A stretch of 64,000 nt of DNA from Spirochaetia bacterium UBA2205 (lineage in GTDB: Bacteria > Spirochaetota > UBA4802 > UB4802). Below, piece by piece: positions 24,188 through 33,441 of this stretch (position 1 is the stretch's first letter; the number at the start of each line of letters is the position of its first letter). A program made the position numbers and the translations under genes. The stretch is from NCBI GenBank assembly GCA_002328585.1, contig DCUV01000070.1, positions 24,320-88,319 on the forward strand. Reading direction: 5' to 3'. A model generated the notes under the pieces. It searched no databases and was not told the DNA's origin. It saw only the letters and a program-made list of their open reading frames with translations.

Positions 24188-25114
24188 TTATTTACTGAAG
24201 CTAACCACCAAAACAGCAGATTTCATCTGCAATCCGTTTAAAAATGTTTCGTTGTACCATGACGTTTCGTTACGTATCCAGCCGCCTACACTAAGCGAAA
24301 GTGATAGCGATTTGCTGCTTAGCCATGTGAGTGTCAACCCTATCATCGAAGCTTTTACATTATCAGTGTGTAAATCATATTCAAATGAAACAGGCAATAA
24401 TGGAATTGTTGTATTTACAATTTTAGCTGTTGCATCTGGTTCATTAAGGCTGTAGCTGAAGAGATAATAGGGGGTAATTTTGAACATGTCGTTATATTTA
24501 TATGATGGTGCAATTCCTATTGAAAAACCAAATAAATTTGAAGAACTATCAACCGATAATCGCGTATTTAAATATTCAGGCAATGATCCTGAGCCATTAT
24601 AATGTTGGACAAATATCCCTGTAAACAAAGGCAGTGAGAAAGATTCAGATTCTACAAGATCATATCCAATACCTGTATACAATGCTGTGATAGAATAATC
24701 AACGTACATAGTGAAACTGTCGTTGGTTATTCCCTTGTAAAAAGAACCAGTTAATTTCCCATCAAATTGCATATATGCAGCAATTCCGTAAAACATTATC
24801 CTGTTATTGGTTGCGTACCCAAATCCGGCGCCACCACCATACCCTTTCAAATCTTTACCTTTTATTTCAGGATCATCATATGCTTTTTGTATGCTAAAAT
24901 ATGCAGGAATTATCGAAATAGTGTAGTTGTTGTCGTTATAATGTGTCATTGGGACAAAACTATCAGCTACGATTGATGCTGCAATGTTTGTAATACCATC
25001 AATTGTTTTACTTACAGGGTCTAAATCAACAGTTTGTGCATAATTTGAAGTTGCTATGAAACAAAATATAAACATTGTGATTAAAGAAAGAAAAACTGAA
25101 TTTGTTCTTTGCAT
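24188..25114 (-). CDS. Exported beta-barrel protein, function unknown
   Basis: The 308-residue product has a signal peptide (MQRTNSVFLSLITMFIFCFI, cleavage near NYA). Alternating strands follow (YTISIIPAYFSIQK, GYGGGAGFGYATNNRIMFYG, SITALYTGIGYDLVES, SFSLPLFTGIFVQHY, ITPYYLFSYSL) and the chain ends in SAVLVVSFSK. It looks like a barrel of about 12-14 strands. No specific family is recognised. I put the start at 25114 because the upstream extension of the frame has no signal-like or ribosome-site features, while GGGA precedes this ATG. Confidence 0.7.
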   Translation of the reverse strand: MQRTNSVFLSLITMFIFCFIATSNYAQTVDLDPVSKTIDGITNIAASIVADSFVPMTHYNDNNYTISIIPAYFSIQKAYDDPEIKGKDLKGYGGGAGFGYATNNRIMFYGIAAYMQFDGKLTGSFYKGITNDSFTMYVDYSITALYTGIGYDLVESESFSLPLFTGIFVQHYNGSGSLPEYLNTRLSVDSSSNLFGFSIGIAPSYKYNDMFKITPYYLFSYSLNEPDATAKIVNTTIPLLPVSFEYDLHTDNVKASMIGLTLTWLSSKSLSLSLSVGGWIRNETSWYNETFLNGLQMKSAVLVVSFSK

Positions 25115-25290
25115 GAATTTATCCCATATGCAGATTTGGAAAATACAATACAGTAAAATAAAAAAACTGCTACCTGAAGCTGTGGGTGTTGACAGATAAA
25201 CACATAACAATTCAATTATTATATAATTTCCCTTATTCAAATGTGTAATCAGATAAAAGTCAAGTATTTTTCCATTAAAAATTTATTATC

Positions 25291-25318
25291 TTGACAAATT
25301 GTAGTTTCTAAGTAGCAA
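25291..25318 (+). promoter_or_regulatory. Possible promoter giving a near-leaderless TetR message
   Basis: TTGACA at 25291-25296 with TAGCAA 16 bases later (weak, 3 of 6). The expected transcription start would fall almost on the ATG at 25326, which has no ribosome-binding site. Confidence 0.35.
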
Positions 25319-25325
25319 TTCTAAC

Positions 25326-25916
25326 ATGAAGAATGCAAAATCCTTTCAGGACCTTAAATATACTGAAAAAGAAAATAAAAAAAAGATAATTATAGACGCT
25401 GCAGAGCGTATATTTGCAATCAAACCTTTTAATCAGGTAACGATGCGTGATATTGCAAAAGAAGCCGGCATCTCGGCAGGTGCTATATACCGCTATTTCT
25501 CTGATCAGCAAGCGCTGTTTGTTGAAGCATTTTTACTGGGAGCAGAGGAAATTATTGGCATGCTGGAAAAAATTATTGCAACAAGCAAAAACCCTCTTAA
25601 AGATACCATCTATACATTTTTAAATTATTTAAATAAGCATGATCCTTATTTTCGCATGATGACTCACTTCATGCTGGATGCAAACTTGAGCCCCGATTTG
25701 ATAGATAAGCTCAATGAAGCCGAACGCCGGCTTCTGGATCAATTTACAAAACTTTTTGCTTCACATAGCAACGCACGATTATTAGCACATAGCCTATTTG
25801 CATCATTAAACGGAGTTATGATTACATTTCATAACTACCCCGGCCGAAGTAAAAAAGAGGTCCGCTATCACATGCATAGGTTAGGCGAAACATTATACCA
25901 ATTATTTTCCTGCTAA
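25326..25916 (+). CDS. TetR-family regulator next to the acyl-CoA operon
   Basis: The 196-residue protein has a TetR HTH: IIDAAERIFAIKPFNQVTMR, DIAKEAGISAGAIYRYFSDQ (about 20-60). A helical ligand domain follows. It converges on the acyl-CoA dehydrogenase gene with a 15-base overlap. In many bacteria such TetR proteins (FadR, PsrA or LiuR type) sense acyl-CoA and repress fatty-acid catabolism; by location this is a good candidate regulator of the ligase promoter at about 29110-29141. That link is inferred. Confidence 0.85.
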   Translation: MKNAKSFQDLKYTEKENKKKIIIDAAERIFAIKPFNQVTMRDIAKEAGISAGAIYRYFSDQQALFVEAFLLGAEEIIGMLEKIIATSKNPLKDTIYTFLNYLNKHDPYFRMMTHFMLDANLSPDLIDKLNEAERRLLDQFTKLFASHSNARLLAHSLFASLNGVMITFHNYPGRSKKEVRYHMHRLGETLYQLFSC

Positions 25917-27506
25917 CGCAGCATCTTCCCTTGCAGCTTCAACCTCATGCAATGCACAATTCTGAAATTCATGCAGTAGCTTATGGGCTGCCTCTTCCCA
26001 CAGCAGGCATAATTCATCATTGTCCTGCCCTGGATAAATGAAATTACTTGATAAACATCTGTCAAATGCTGCAGTCACATCGTCAATCACACAACTATCG
26101 GCATTATACAGCAAATCATTAATACATTGCTTTACCGGATACCATGATGCAGCTCGCTGTATATCACGATAAATTTGTGTAAGCAGTACATTGCGCGGTC
26201 CTTCCCATAGTTCGTTTATCATCATATCGCGGAAAAGGCGAGGTAAACTTGAAAAATCTTCCATAACGCCATGACCGCCAAACACCGAGATGGCTTTTCG
26301 TAATACATCTGTAGCATCCCATGAGGCAACAATCTTCTGTAACATGATAAGGATACGTACCCTGAACCGTTTTTGCTGGGTTGCGATGTCTTCGTCGGTG
26401 GTAAGTCCCCCTTTCAACCCTCCCGGCAATGACTGGAACATCTCATAAATCTTAAAAGCGCCTGCTAATGTTCGTTTTGCATAAAGGTTAATTTCATTGA
26501 GCTGTCGTTTAAGCAATGGAAACTGGTTTATGGGAAATCCAAATGCTGTTCTAAAGTTTGCATACGCAGTAGCTTCGCGGGCGGCGCGTATCATAGCTGC
26601 AGCAGCAGAAAGCCCCACGGTTAACCGTGAATGCGTTAGTACAATGCCAACCACATTGGCAACACCACGCTGTATATGGCCTGTTTGGTAGGCGATAGCT
26701 CCATTGAAGGTTATCTCTGCAGTAGGCAGCTCAGCAGTTCCTAATTTCCATTTTAGTCTGTCAATGGTGTAGTTATTACGCTTTTCGTTTTTTTTGTCAA
26801 TCCATGACGGCATAACAAACAATCCAACATGCTCTGACCCCTTTGGACGTGCAGTAATGACAACGTAATCAGCATGCGTTGCAGAACAAAAAAACTTTTT
26901 GCCATAAAGCCTCCAGTGGTCACCTTCTTCAACAGCCTCTAAATCATTTGCAGCAACATCCGATCCTCCATGAATCTCGGACAGGTATTGTGCGCCAATT
27001 GCAAAATTGCCATCCATGCCTTCCTTACAGTGTTGTAAAATTTTTTCCAGTTCAGGATGATCATGGTATTTTTCAAGTAAAGCCACCAGGCCTTCAGTGC
27101 ATACAAGAGGGCAGTCAATACCGGCTTCCCCATTTTCATAAATCAATATCATCTTTATTAAGCGTTCCCATGGCGATGTTTTGCTTGAAAATAAACCCTG
27201 TGAAAACACCTCTTTTTCCATCTCTTCTAAAGCTTTAGGGCGTACTATCCTGTCAATACGGTGATTGTGCCCATCATAGTGTTGCATGAAAATCCTGTTA
27301 TGGGGCCATGCAATATCATCTGATATGTCACGCCACTTAAACGATGTTAGTTCTGACAACCTGCGAGCTTCTATATCCAGCCTCGGGAAATCACTTCCCG
27401 CAAAATGCATGGCTACCTTTTGAAGAAAGGTGTCGTCGGCATAAAAGTTAACATTGTTTCGCCAGTTTAAAAATTCATCAAAGCTATAGGTGTTGTTTAG
27501 TGCCAT
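25902..27506 (-). CDS. Acyl-CoA dehydrogenase (large, AidB-like length)
   Basis: The 534-residue flavoprotein shows the acyl-CoA dehydrogenase order. FAIGAQYLSEIHGGSDVAAN (about 165-184) is the FAD/substrate segment, then GKKFFCSATHADYVVITARP, ELPTAEITFNGA, RLTVGLSAAAAMIRAAREAT and FGFPINQFPLLKRQLNEI. SVFGGHGVMED and ELWEGPRNVLLTQI (about 435-460) end the catalytic region. The length and the extra N-terminal 100 residues resemble AidB or DUF-extended members. The substrate is unknown. GGGGGA precedes the ATG. It lies 50 bases downstream of the acyl-CoA ligase and is probably in its operon. Confidence 0.85.
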   Translation of the reverse strand: MALNNTYSFDEFLNWRNNVNFYADDTFLQKVAMHFAGSDFPRLDIEARRLSELTSFKWRDISDDIAWPHNRIFMQHYDGHNHRIDRIVRPKALEEMEKEVFSQGLFSSKTSPWERLIKMILIYENGEAGIDCPLVCTEGLVALLEKYHDHPELEKILQHCKEGMDGNFAIGAQYLSEIHGGSDVAANDLEAVEEGDHWRLYGKKFFCSATHADYVVITARPKGSEHVGLFVMPSWIDKKNEKRNNYTIDRLKWKLGTAELPTAEITFNGAIAYQTGHIQRGVANVVGIVLTHSRLTVGLSAAAAMIRAAREATAYANFRTAFGFPINQFPLLKRQLNEINLYAKRTLAGAFKIYEMFQSLPGGLKGGLTTDEDIATQQKRFRVRILIMLQKIVASWDATDVLRKAISVFGGHGVMEDFSSLPRLFRDMMINELWEGPRNVLLTQIYRDIQRAASWYPVKQCINDLLYNADSCVIDDVTAAFDRCLSSNFIYPGQDNDELCLLWEEAAHKLLHEFQNCALHEVEAAREDAALAGK

Positions 27507-27556
27507 AAGTGTCCCCCTTATAGTATCAATCTATCTGTGAAAATAATTTCATATTG

Positions 27557-29068
27557 TCATTGCTTATTCACCATTTTTCGTAATTCTTTTTTAAGCTCTT
27601 TTCCAACAGCATTTTTTGGTATACTATCAACAAAATGTACTTCTTTTACACATTTGTATTTTGCAAGATTACTTTTACAAAAATTAATAATGTCATCTTC
27701 GGTAATATTTGAATTTTGACTTTTTACAACAACCGCTACTGGTATTTCGCCCCATTTGGAGTCATTTTTACCAACCACAGCAACTTCAGATATCCCCTGA
27801 AATTTTTTTATTACCGCTTCTATTTCTGCTGGATATATATTTTCGCCACCACTAATTATCATATCTTTTAACCTATCAACGACATATACAAAGCCATGTT
27901 CGTCAATCTTTCCAAGATCACCGGTTCTATAATAATCATTTTTTTTAACTTCGCGTGTTGCTTCTTCATTGTTCCAGTATCCTGAAAATACCTGAGGACC
28001 AAAACAACATATCTCCCCAATTTCACCGGGAGGCAATATCTCGCCTGTTTCAGGTTTGATAATTTTTACAGTACCATGAAGAACAGGTTTTCCTGCTGAA
28101 TAATTATCTAGACCCATATCATTCATCCAGAATGTTACCGCGCCCGTATATTCAGAAATGCCATAAACGTGATATACTTTTATGTTTTTAGAAAAATATG
28201 ATGTTATAATTTCTTTAGGCACTGGTGACCCACCACATACTATAAATTTTAGGCTTTTAAGGTCTAACCTGTCAATATCTTTATATAGTAACATAAACTG
28301 CAGCATTTGTGGAACCGACATCATCCAATTAATTTTTTCGGATGCAATAATTTCCCATACTTTTGAAGGATCAAAATTGGGCATAAATATCGTTGTAATA
28401 CCGCTGTGAACATTCGTCATTATGGGTGCAAGTCCGCCAATATGAAATATAGGTGCAACAGAAAGGAACCTATATTTGAAATTGAGGTGAATGGTGTATG
28501 CTATGCCAATGGAAGCCCAGAATAAATTATTATGTGAAAGTGTGGCACCTTTTGGATTGCCGGTGGTACCTGAAGTATACATTATCACTGCAGGATCATC
28601 ATTTCCGCCTATACACATATTTTCAGCGGTAAGGTTTGCATTGATCACTTGTTCAAATTGATTATCTTGATTTTGTGAGTATTTGATTATCAATAAGTTT
28701 TTGGATTCGTCCCCCAGTGCTTGTGCAACATCACTAAATTCTTCATCATATACCAATAATTTAAAGTTGCTATCATGTAAGATATATTTTAATTCGTTTG
28801 GCTGTAAACGCCAGTTCAGCATAACGGTAACAATGCCAATTTTAGCAGCTCCAAATAGTGATGTGATGATATGTTCGTTGTTTTTTCCTAAAACAGCGAT
28901 ACAATCCCCCTTTTTTAATCCCTTGCTTATCAGGTATTTTGAAAATGAGTTTGCCCTGATATTTGCTTCTTTATAATTAAATAAGTAGTTTTGCCCTTTA
29001 TAAGCTTCTAATTCGGGAGTTAAAAATGCGCGGTTAGCTAAAATCTGGCCAATATTGACGGTATGCAT
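27557..29068 (-). CDS. AMP-forming acyl-CoA synthetase (fatty-acid CoA ligase type)
   Basis: The 503-residue protein belongs to the adenylate-forming superfamily. Motifs: IMYTSGTTGNPKGATLSHNN (P-loop, about 160), HVYGISEYTGAVTFW (about 300), DYYRTGDLGKIDEHGFVYVV (Asp of the adenylation site, about 385) and RLKDMIISGGENIYPAEIEA (hinge). PKNAVGKELKKELRK holds the catalytic Lys. It would activate a fatty or aromatic acid to its CoA ester. The ATG at 29068 follows AGGAGG; the frame reaches 29134 without support. The acyl-CoA dehydrogenase follows. Confidence 0.88.
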   Translation of the reverse strand: MHTVNIGQILANRAFLTPELEAYKGQNYLFNYKEANIRANSFSKYLISKGLKKGDCIAVLGKNNEHIITSLFGAAKIGIVTVMLNWRLQPNELKYILHDSNFKLLVYDEEFSDVAQALGDESKNLLIIKYSQNQDNQFEQVINANLTAENMCIGGNDDPAVIMYTSGTTGNPKGATLSHNNLFWASIGIAYTIHLNFKYRFLSVAPIFHIGGLAPIMTNVHSGITTIFMPNFDPSKVWEIIASEKINWMMSVPQMLQFMLLYKDIDRLDLKSLKFIVCGGSPVPKEIITSYFSKNIKVYHVYGISEYTGAVTFWMNDMGLDNYSAGKPVLHGTVKIIKPETGEILPPGEIGEICCFGPQVFSGYWNNEEATREVKKNDYYRTGDLGKIDEHGFVYVVDRLKDMIISGGENIYPAEIEAVIKKFQGISEVAVVGKNDSKWGEIPVAVVVKSQNSNITEDDIINFCKSNLAKYKCVKEVHFVDSIPKNAVGKELKKELRKMVNKQ

Positions 29069-29109
29069 AAAAAACCTCCTTACTGTAAATAGAATAAATA
29101 ATAAACATC

Positions 29110-29141
29110 GTTCATTGTTGTGAACAACGTTCATTTGTCAA
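29110..29141 (-). promoter_or_regulatory. Promoter with overlapping GTTCA/TGAAC operator half-sites
   Basis: On the minus strand TTGACA (29136-29141) and AACAAT (29114-29119) are 16 bases apart, upstream of the ligase. On the plus strand the spacer holds GTTCA (29110-29114), TGAAC (29121-29125) and GTTCA (29129-29133). The last two form a perfect TGAAC-AAC-GTTCA palindrome. A repressor here would block the promoter; the TetR at 25326 is the inferred partner. Confidence 0.5.
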
Positions 29142-29408
29142 GCATAAAAAGTATATAAAAATTGCTGACTAAAATTGACAATTTCATAGGCAGGGAATAT
29201 AGGTAGCAGGTCATTATCAGATGCGTATTTAAAAAATGTATATCCTGAATCATTGATAGTTTTATGTAATGGCATGTTGTATTTTGTATAATATGCATAA
29301 AAAATAGTGAAAAGCTTGACTGTGGCTAATCTGTGTGGGGTAATTATATGATGAAAATTATTTCATATAAGTTTTGTATTCAAAATTTGTTATTCTTGTT
29401 ATACTGTC

Positions 29409-30230
29409 ATGACTGTATCCAGTATTGAAAATATACTTGCTGTCATTGCAGAGCGTTTTACAAAGCCATTTGTTGTGGACGAGGCTACCATCCATTATGC
29501 TGAATCAACATTGGGTATTGAAGAACATGCAATTTTAGATTACCTCAATGAGGATGAGCATGGCATGATGGATTTGATTGTTTATCCGGAACTATCGCTT
29601 AGAAAAAAAATTGAAGGCTATATCCCTCAGCATGGTTTTACCAGCCATCAAGTGGAACAGCTTATTGAAAGGCTGAACAGCGCCATACCATGCGTTGCCA
29701 TTAATGTGCATGACACAACGGTTGATTGTAAACGTGTAATGTGTATGCATTCATTTGTACATAAACTTTTTTTGATGAAGTGCAATATCCCGCTGGATGG
29801 CATACCCGCCATATATTATAACAGGTATATTGCTGCGCGTGTAGCCATACGATTATATAATACTGACAGCAATCTTGATGTTTTGCATAGGCTTGCGGCT
29901 GGTTTAGTCAGGGACTATCCCGAAGATTATATATTCGATAGTATTCAAGTATTGATTAGTGTTGCCGGGAATGCTGGTAGCATTTTTGATTGTCTGGCAC
30001 TGTATAAATACACAGTACAAAAACAGATACTTGCTATGCATGATTTTAATGAACTTATCAAATCATACAGCATGGAATATCTAATGTCCATTAAACATAA
30101 CCCTCCCATGATTGACGCAGCAAAACTTGAGCATCAGATACGGTTAATAGACAGTATATGCATGGTGTTATTTGGAAAACCAGCGCCAGGGTATGTGCCG
30201 GATTTTTATGGTACATTACCCATTGGATGA
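29409..30230 (+). CDS. Protein of unknown function, mostly helical
   Basis: A 273-residue soluble protein with no recognised family. It has a moderately acidic N-terminal part, a CVAINVHDTTVDCKRVMCMH segment and a predominantly helical C-terminal half. No signal peptide or membrane segment is seen. The ATG lacks a clear ribosome site; a TATACT at 29400-29405 is too close to serve as its -10. It overlaps the convergent P-loop kinase gene by 15 bases. The region 29142-29408 shows no other gene. Confidence 0.5.
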   Translation: MTVSSIENILAVIAERFTKPFVVDEATIHYAESTLGIEEHAILDYLNEDEHGMMDLIVYPELSLRKKIEGYIPQHGFTSHQVEQLIERLNSAIPCVAINVHDTTVDCKRVMCMHSFVHKLFLMKCNIPLDGIPAIYYNRYIAARVAIRLYNTDSNLDVLHRLAAGLVRDYPEDYIFDSIQVLISVAGNAGSIFDCLALYKYTVQKQILAMHDFNELIKSYSMEYLMSIKHNPPMIDAAKLEHQIRLIDSICMVLFGKPAPGYVPDFYGTLPIG

Positions 30231-30749
30231 TAATGTAAAATCATTGATTATTAAAACGTCGTTATACCCTTCCAATTTGGTTGGCAGTTCCTTCCTGCTG
30301 TGCAGTTGTCGGATGACATTTTCAGGAATTGCTGTATTTAAACGCTTGCTCTGAGCAATACATACATCAAGAGGGGCATCTAAAAATATCGCTCCGATGG
30401 TCTTTTTAGTTTCTTTTGCTATGTTTACAAAACGCTGACGGGATTTCTTTGTCATAAACGTGTTGATGATAAGCACATTGCGTTTAATCTGCAAAAAATG
30501 TTCTACAACCTTTCTTTCTACATGTTTTGCCAGCACATCATCTTCTTCATTAAATTTTTCAGCCTCCCAGCTTTCACCAAAATGAGTCATCTCATACATT
30601 AGCTTACGCAGCTCAAGGCGTGATACACGGTATAGCCCCGATCCCTTAAAATAGGTGTTGGCAAATTCGGTTTTACCTGCACCATAGAGCCCACATAATA
30701 AAACAATGTTGTATGTCTTAAATTTTTCTAACGATTCATAATATTTCAT
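30216..30749 (-). CDS. P-loop kinase-like ATPase
   Basis: The 177-residue protein has a Walker A motif LLCGLYGAGKTEF (about 17-29) and a strand VLIINTFMTKKSRQRFV (Walker B-like region, about 92). IGAIFLDAPLDVCIAQSKRL (about 118) resembles the lid of polynucleotide-kinase-like P-loop kinases, and VIRQLHSRKELPTKLEGY follows. It probably phosphorylates a small molecule or nucleic-acid end; the substrate is unknown. Confidence 0.7.
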   Translation of the reverse strand: MKYYESLEKFKTYNIVLLCGLYGAGKTEFANTYFKGSGLYRVSRLELRKLMYEMTHFGESWEAEKFNEEDDVLAKHVERKVVEHFLQIKRNVLIINTFMTKKSRQRFVNIAKETKKTIGAIFLDAPLDVCIAQSKRLNTAIPENVIRQLHSRKELPTKLEGYNDVLIINDFTLSSNG

Positions 30750-30906
30750 TTATAATACCCCTGTTTATTGTTTAAAGTAATGGTGGTTCGATAGCTCAAT
30801 GCAATCATCAACTCTTGAATAAATCAATCACAATTTACTATCATGCAAGCAGCTATTGCAGGGAGACACTATAATCAGTATCGGTTACATGACACTGATA
30901 ATTAAA

Positions 30907-31839
30907 TTATGAGTGACTATCGCCATAACGAGCCTTTGCAATGCACATATCCATGTTGGGTAGCAGGGTGCCGTTTTGCATCCTCCCTTTAAGCGGTGTA
31001 GCATTGTATTCTTTAATGATACCGGGGTTGCCCGATGCGGTAGCGGGGTACTCAGCATATTCAACAACAAACAACGGGGTTTTATAGTTATGTGCGCTTT
31101 TTGCTGCCTCAAAACTACCGCCGTCTGTTGCGGTTTCAATGATTATTACGGCGTTGACCATAGCAGTAATGAGGCTATTGCGTTTATACGAATGGTGAAT
31201 GGCATATTCCTGAGCTGGTTCAAATGGCGATATGAATAGCCAGCGGGAAAGATCCACACAGTCCTGTAATATCTGCGGTATTGATAGATGAAGCAATCCC
31301 ATAGGAAGTACAGCAATGGTGTTGCCGCCACCTTCAATTGCACCGCGGTGTGCCATGCTCTGCGGACCTTTTGCCATACCACTGGTTACCGTGATGGAAT
31401 GTTGCGCAGCAATGTGTGCTGCCTGATAGGCAATGTAGTGCCCGCGCTCGCTTGCCGTGTGATCGGATAGTATTGCTATCTGTTTTGATGTGATTAAATT
31501 GTAGTTCCCGTACATATACAGTATAGCTGGAGGATATTCCATTGAACGCAACAAACGCTGCGGGTAGCGTACATCAAAAAATAAAATGGGTTCAATAGTA
31601 TTATCAAGCAATTGCTCGTATTCTTTTTGTGCTGTGCCGATAGTTGATGATACATTGGCAACTATCTGGCATAATTCAATGGGAAGTCCTGTTTCAAAAG
31701 CCATTGTTTTTGGCGATAGTTCCATAATATCATACAGGGAAATATTGAGATTGGATAACGCAGTATGAATCTGTTTAAGCGCTGCAATACCCACACCTTC
31801 AATGCGCGACAGTGCCATCCATAGTTTTGTATCATTCAT
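30907..31839 (-). CDS. Divergent DprA/Smf-like DNA-processing protein
   Basis: The 310-residue protein follows DprA order. An N-terminal SAM/HhH-like part (LSRIEGVGIAALKQIHTALS) is followed by a Rossmann-like core: YPQRLLRSMEYPPAILYMYG, IAILSDHTASERGHYIA, TVTSGMAKGPQSMAHRGAIE, GGNTIAVLPMGL, SPFEPAQEYAIHHSYKRNSL. In DprA the core normally reads SGxAxGID and ends by GAL.TA; here it is SGMAKGPQS and GGSFEAAKSA, so it is clearly divergent. DprA loads RecA on incoming single-stranded DNA in transformation. Whether this protein still does is uncertain. The repeat patchwork lies directly upstream. Confidence 0.75.
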   Translation of the reverse strand: MNDTKLWMALSRIEGVGIAALKQIHTALSNLNISLYDIMELSPKTMAFETGLPIELCQIVANVSSTIGTAQKEYEQLLDNTIEPILFFDVRYPQRLLRSMEYPPAILYMYGNYNLITSKQIAILSDHTASERGHYIAYQAAHIAAQHSITVTSGMAKGPQSMAHRGAIEGGGNTIAVLPMGLLHLSIPQILQDCVDLSRWLFISPFEPAQEYAIHHSYKRNSLITAMVNAVIIIETATDGGSFEAAKSAHNYKTPLFVVEYAEYPATASGNPGIIKEYNATPLKGRMQNGTLLPNMDMCIAKARYGDSHS

Positions 31840-31990
31840 AGTATTGTCGATGAGTTTATTATAAAATGAATTTACTCATGGTAAAACAAGCAATAAAATC
31901 AACACTTTTTTATTTTCTTATTTACATATGTTGTCAATGCAGTAAAGCCTGTATATAACATTGCAGGGTTTGCCATATGTTTTCTTAACA

Positions 31991-33023
31991 GCGGTGTGCC
32001 GTATATTCATACTTTCTTTTGTTGGGCGACATTAGTTTTATCACTTCGTAAGGGGATATTTATGCGCTAAATACCCCCTTACCAACCCCCAAAGCGCACC
32101 TCAAACGGCGGTGTGCCGTATGTTCATACTTTCTTTTGTTGGGCGACAAAAGAAAGTATTGCAAAGAAAAACGCCTTTTGCATTGCTATGGATATATCCA
32201 TTCCACGGCGGGCGCACAACGGGCTTCCTCGCCTGCCTTGACAACGATGTCGTGTAATGGTTGTCTGCGGCAGGCTGCCCTATCATGCGCCCGCATCCAA
32301 GTGCGCCATACATCCCTGTATGGCTGTTTATTGAGAGCCTTGTTACTTCACCCTTTCGTTCAAAGGAGGGGATAAGGGGGGTGGCGAGATTCTCAGGCTT
32401 TGCCTCAGAATAACGGTTGTGTACATGGGGTCAGAGCATATGTTCTGTGTCTGCGTAAGTACATATATATCACGTTGAAAATTGGATTATACATGGGAAA
32501 ATGAGAAAAAATGGGGTCAGAGCCCTGAAACGGTGTGGCTTATTTTCATACTTTCTTTTGTTTGGCGACATTAGTTTTATCACTTCGTAAGGGGATATTT
32601 ATGCGCTAAATACCCCCTTACCAACCCCCAAAGCGCACCTCAGGCGGCGGTGTGCCTTATCCCGCTCTATGGATTATATCCCTGCCATCGTGCTGCGGAC
32701 GACATCCTGTCTATGTCCTCGCACGAGCCGTATAGCGCTACGGCATCCGTGCCTCCGCTGCCTTATTTCAAATCCTGTAATAATGTTACTATTAGCACAA
32801 AATATGCTGTTAATTCTTCACAATTGTTTTTGCAGTCTAATTCCGTAGTAACCACATTATGCTTACTTGATAAGTTCTGCATTCTTCATGGTAAAATTTC
32901 TTCAAATTGTGTAGGGATGGAATTGATACTTAATAAATGGGGTCAGAGCCCTGTTAATTTCACCCTTTCGTTCAAAGGAGGGGATAAGGGGGGCACGATT
33001 CTCAGGCTTTGCCTCAGAATAAC
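31991..33023. repeat. Non-coding repeat patchwork upstream of dprA
   Basis: About 1 kb with no convincing gene, built of repeated blocks. Block A (31991-32107 and 32530-32647, nearly identical, including CACTTCGTAAGGGGATATTT) also has a partial third copy (32108-32159). Block B (32347-32414 and 32959-33023) includes CACCCTTTCGTTCAAAGGAG and CAGGCTTTGCCTCAGAATAA. Block C is GGGGTCAGAGC at 32427, 32513 and 32940. Base composition is more GC-rich than neighbours in places. No transposase frame is visible. Confidence 0.75.
32126..32159. repeat. Perfect 14-bp inverted repeat inside the patchwork
   Basis: ATACTTTCTTTTGT (32126-32139) and its exact complement ACAAAAGAAAGTAT (32146-32159) flank a TGGGCG loop. 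The left arm recurs, without its partner, in both full copies of block A. Similar hairpin text is dispersed in many other bacterial genomes (recollection). Confidence 0.7.
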
Positions 33024-33057
33024 ATGAGTTAATAAGGGAACACCCTTTATTTTTTCA

Positions 33058-33086
33058 TTGCAAAAAATGTATAGCACGTATATAAT
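33058..33086 (+). promoter_or_regulatory. Candidate sigma70 promoter of the small membrane protein
   Basis: TTGCAA at 33058-33063 and a perfect TATAAT at 33081-33086, 17 bases apart, 20 bases before the ATG at 33106. Confidence 0.6.
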
Positions 33087-33105
33087 GCTATAAAGAGGTG
33101 AGTTT

Positions 33106-33306
33106 ATGATGCCAGGTTTACCTGAAATAATTATTATTGTTGTATTGCTTATTATAATAGCATGTATTGTTGCTATTGTTAAAGTTATCAGAAGTTCATT
33201 ATCTGCATCCAGAAAGGTTGTATGGATACTGTTATCCATTGTCATATCATTTATTGTTTTACAGGTAATATTGATGGCAATGGGATACTGGTTCAATAAA
33301 CCATAA
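33106..33306 (+). CDS. Small two-helix membrane protein
   Basis: A 66-residue protein with two hydrophobic helices (EIIIIVVLLIIIACIVAIV and VWILLSIVISFIVLQVILMA) joined by a basic loop (KVIRSSLSASRKV). The order resembles PLDc_N-type domains, but the similarity is weak. GAGGTG precedes the ATG and a good promoter lies upstream. Function unknown. Confidence 0.6.
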   Translation: MMPGLPEIIIIVVLLIIIACIVAIVKVIRSSLSASRKVVWILLSIVISFIVLQVILMAMGYWFNKP

Positions 33307-33441
33307 AAATGGTGTTTTGAAAAGTTAAACCTTTCAACTTGCTTGTTGATCTAAAATTACTTGCAATAATGATATAACAGCAGTATTTTTTATATAAATA
33401 AGGATTTATAAAAACAAGTAATTGAGTAAGAAGATGATGAT

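Noticed and set aside
29400..29405. TATACT as -10 of the gene at 29409
   Set aside because: It lies only three bases before the ATG, so transcription would begin inside the gene.
32101..32375. Overlapping 70-80-codon frames on both strands in the repeat patchwork
   Set aside because: They run through repeat blocks A and the hairpin, lack ribosome sites and show no family pattern.
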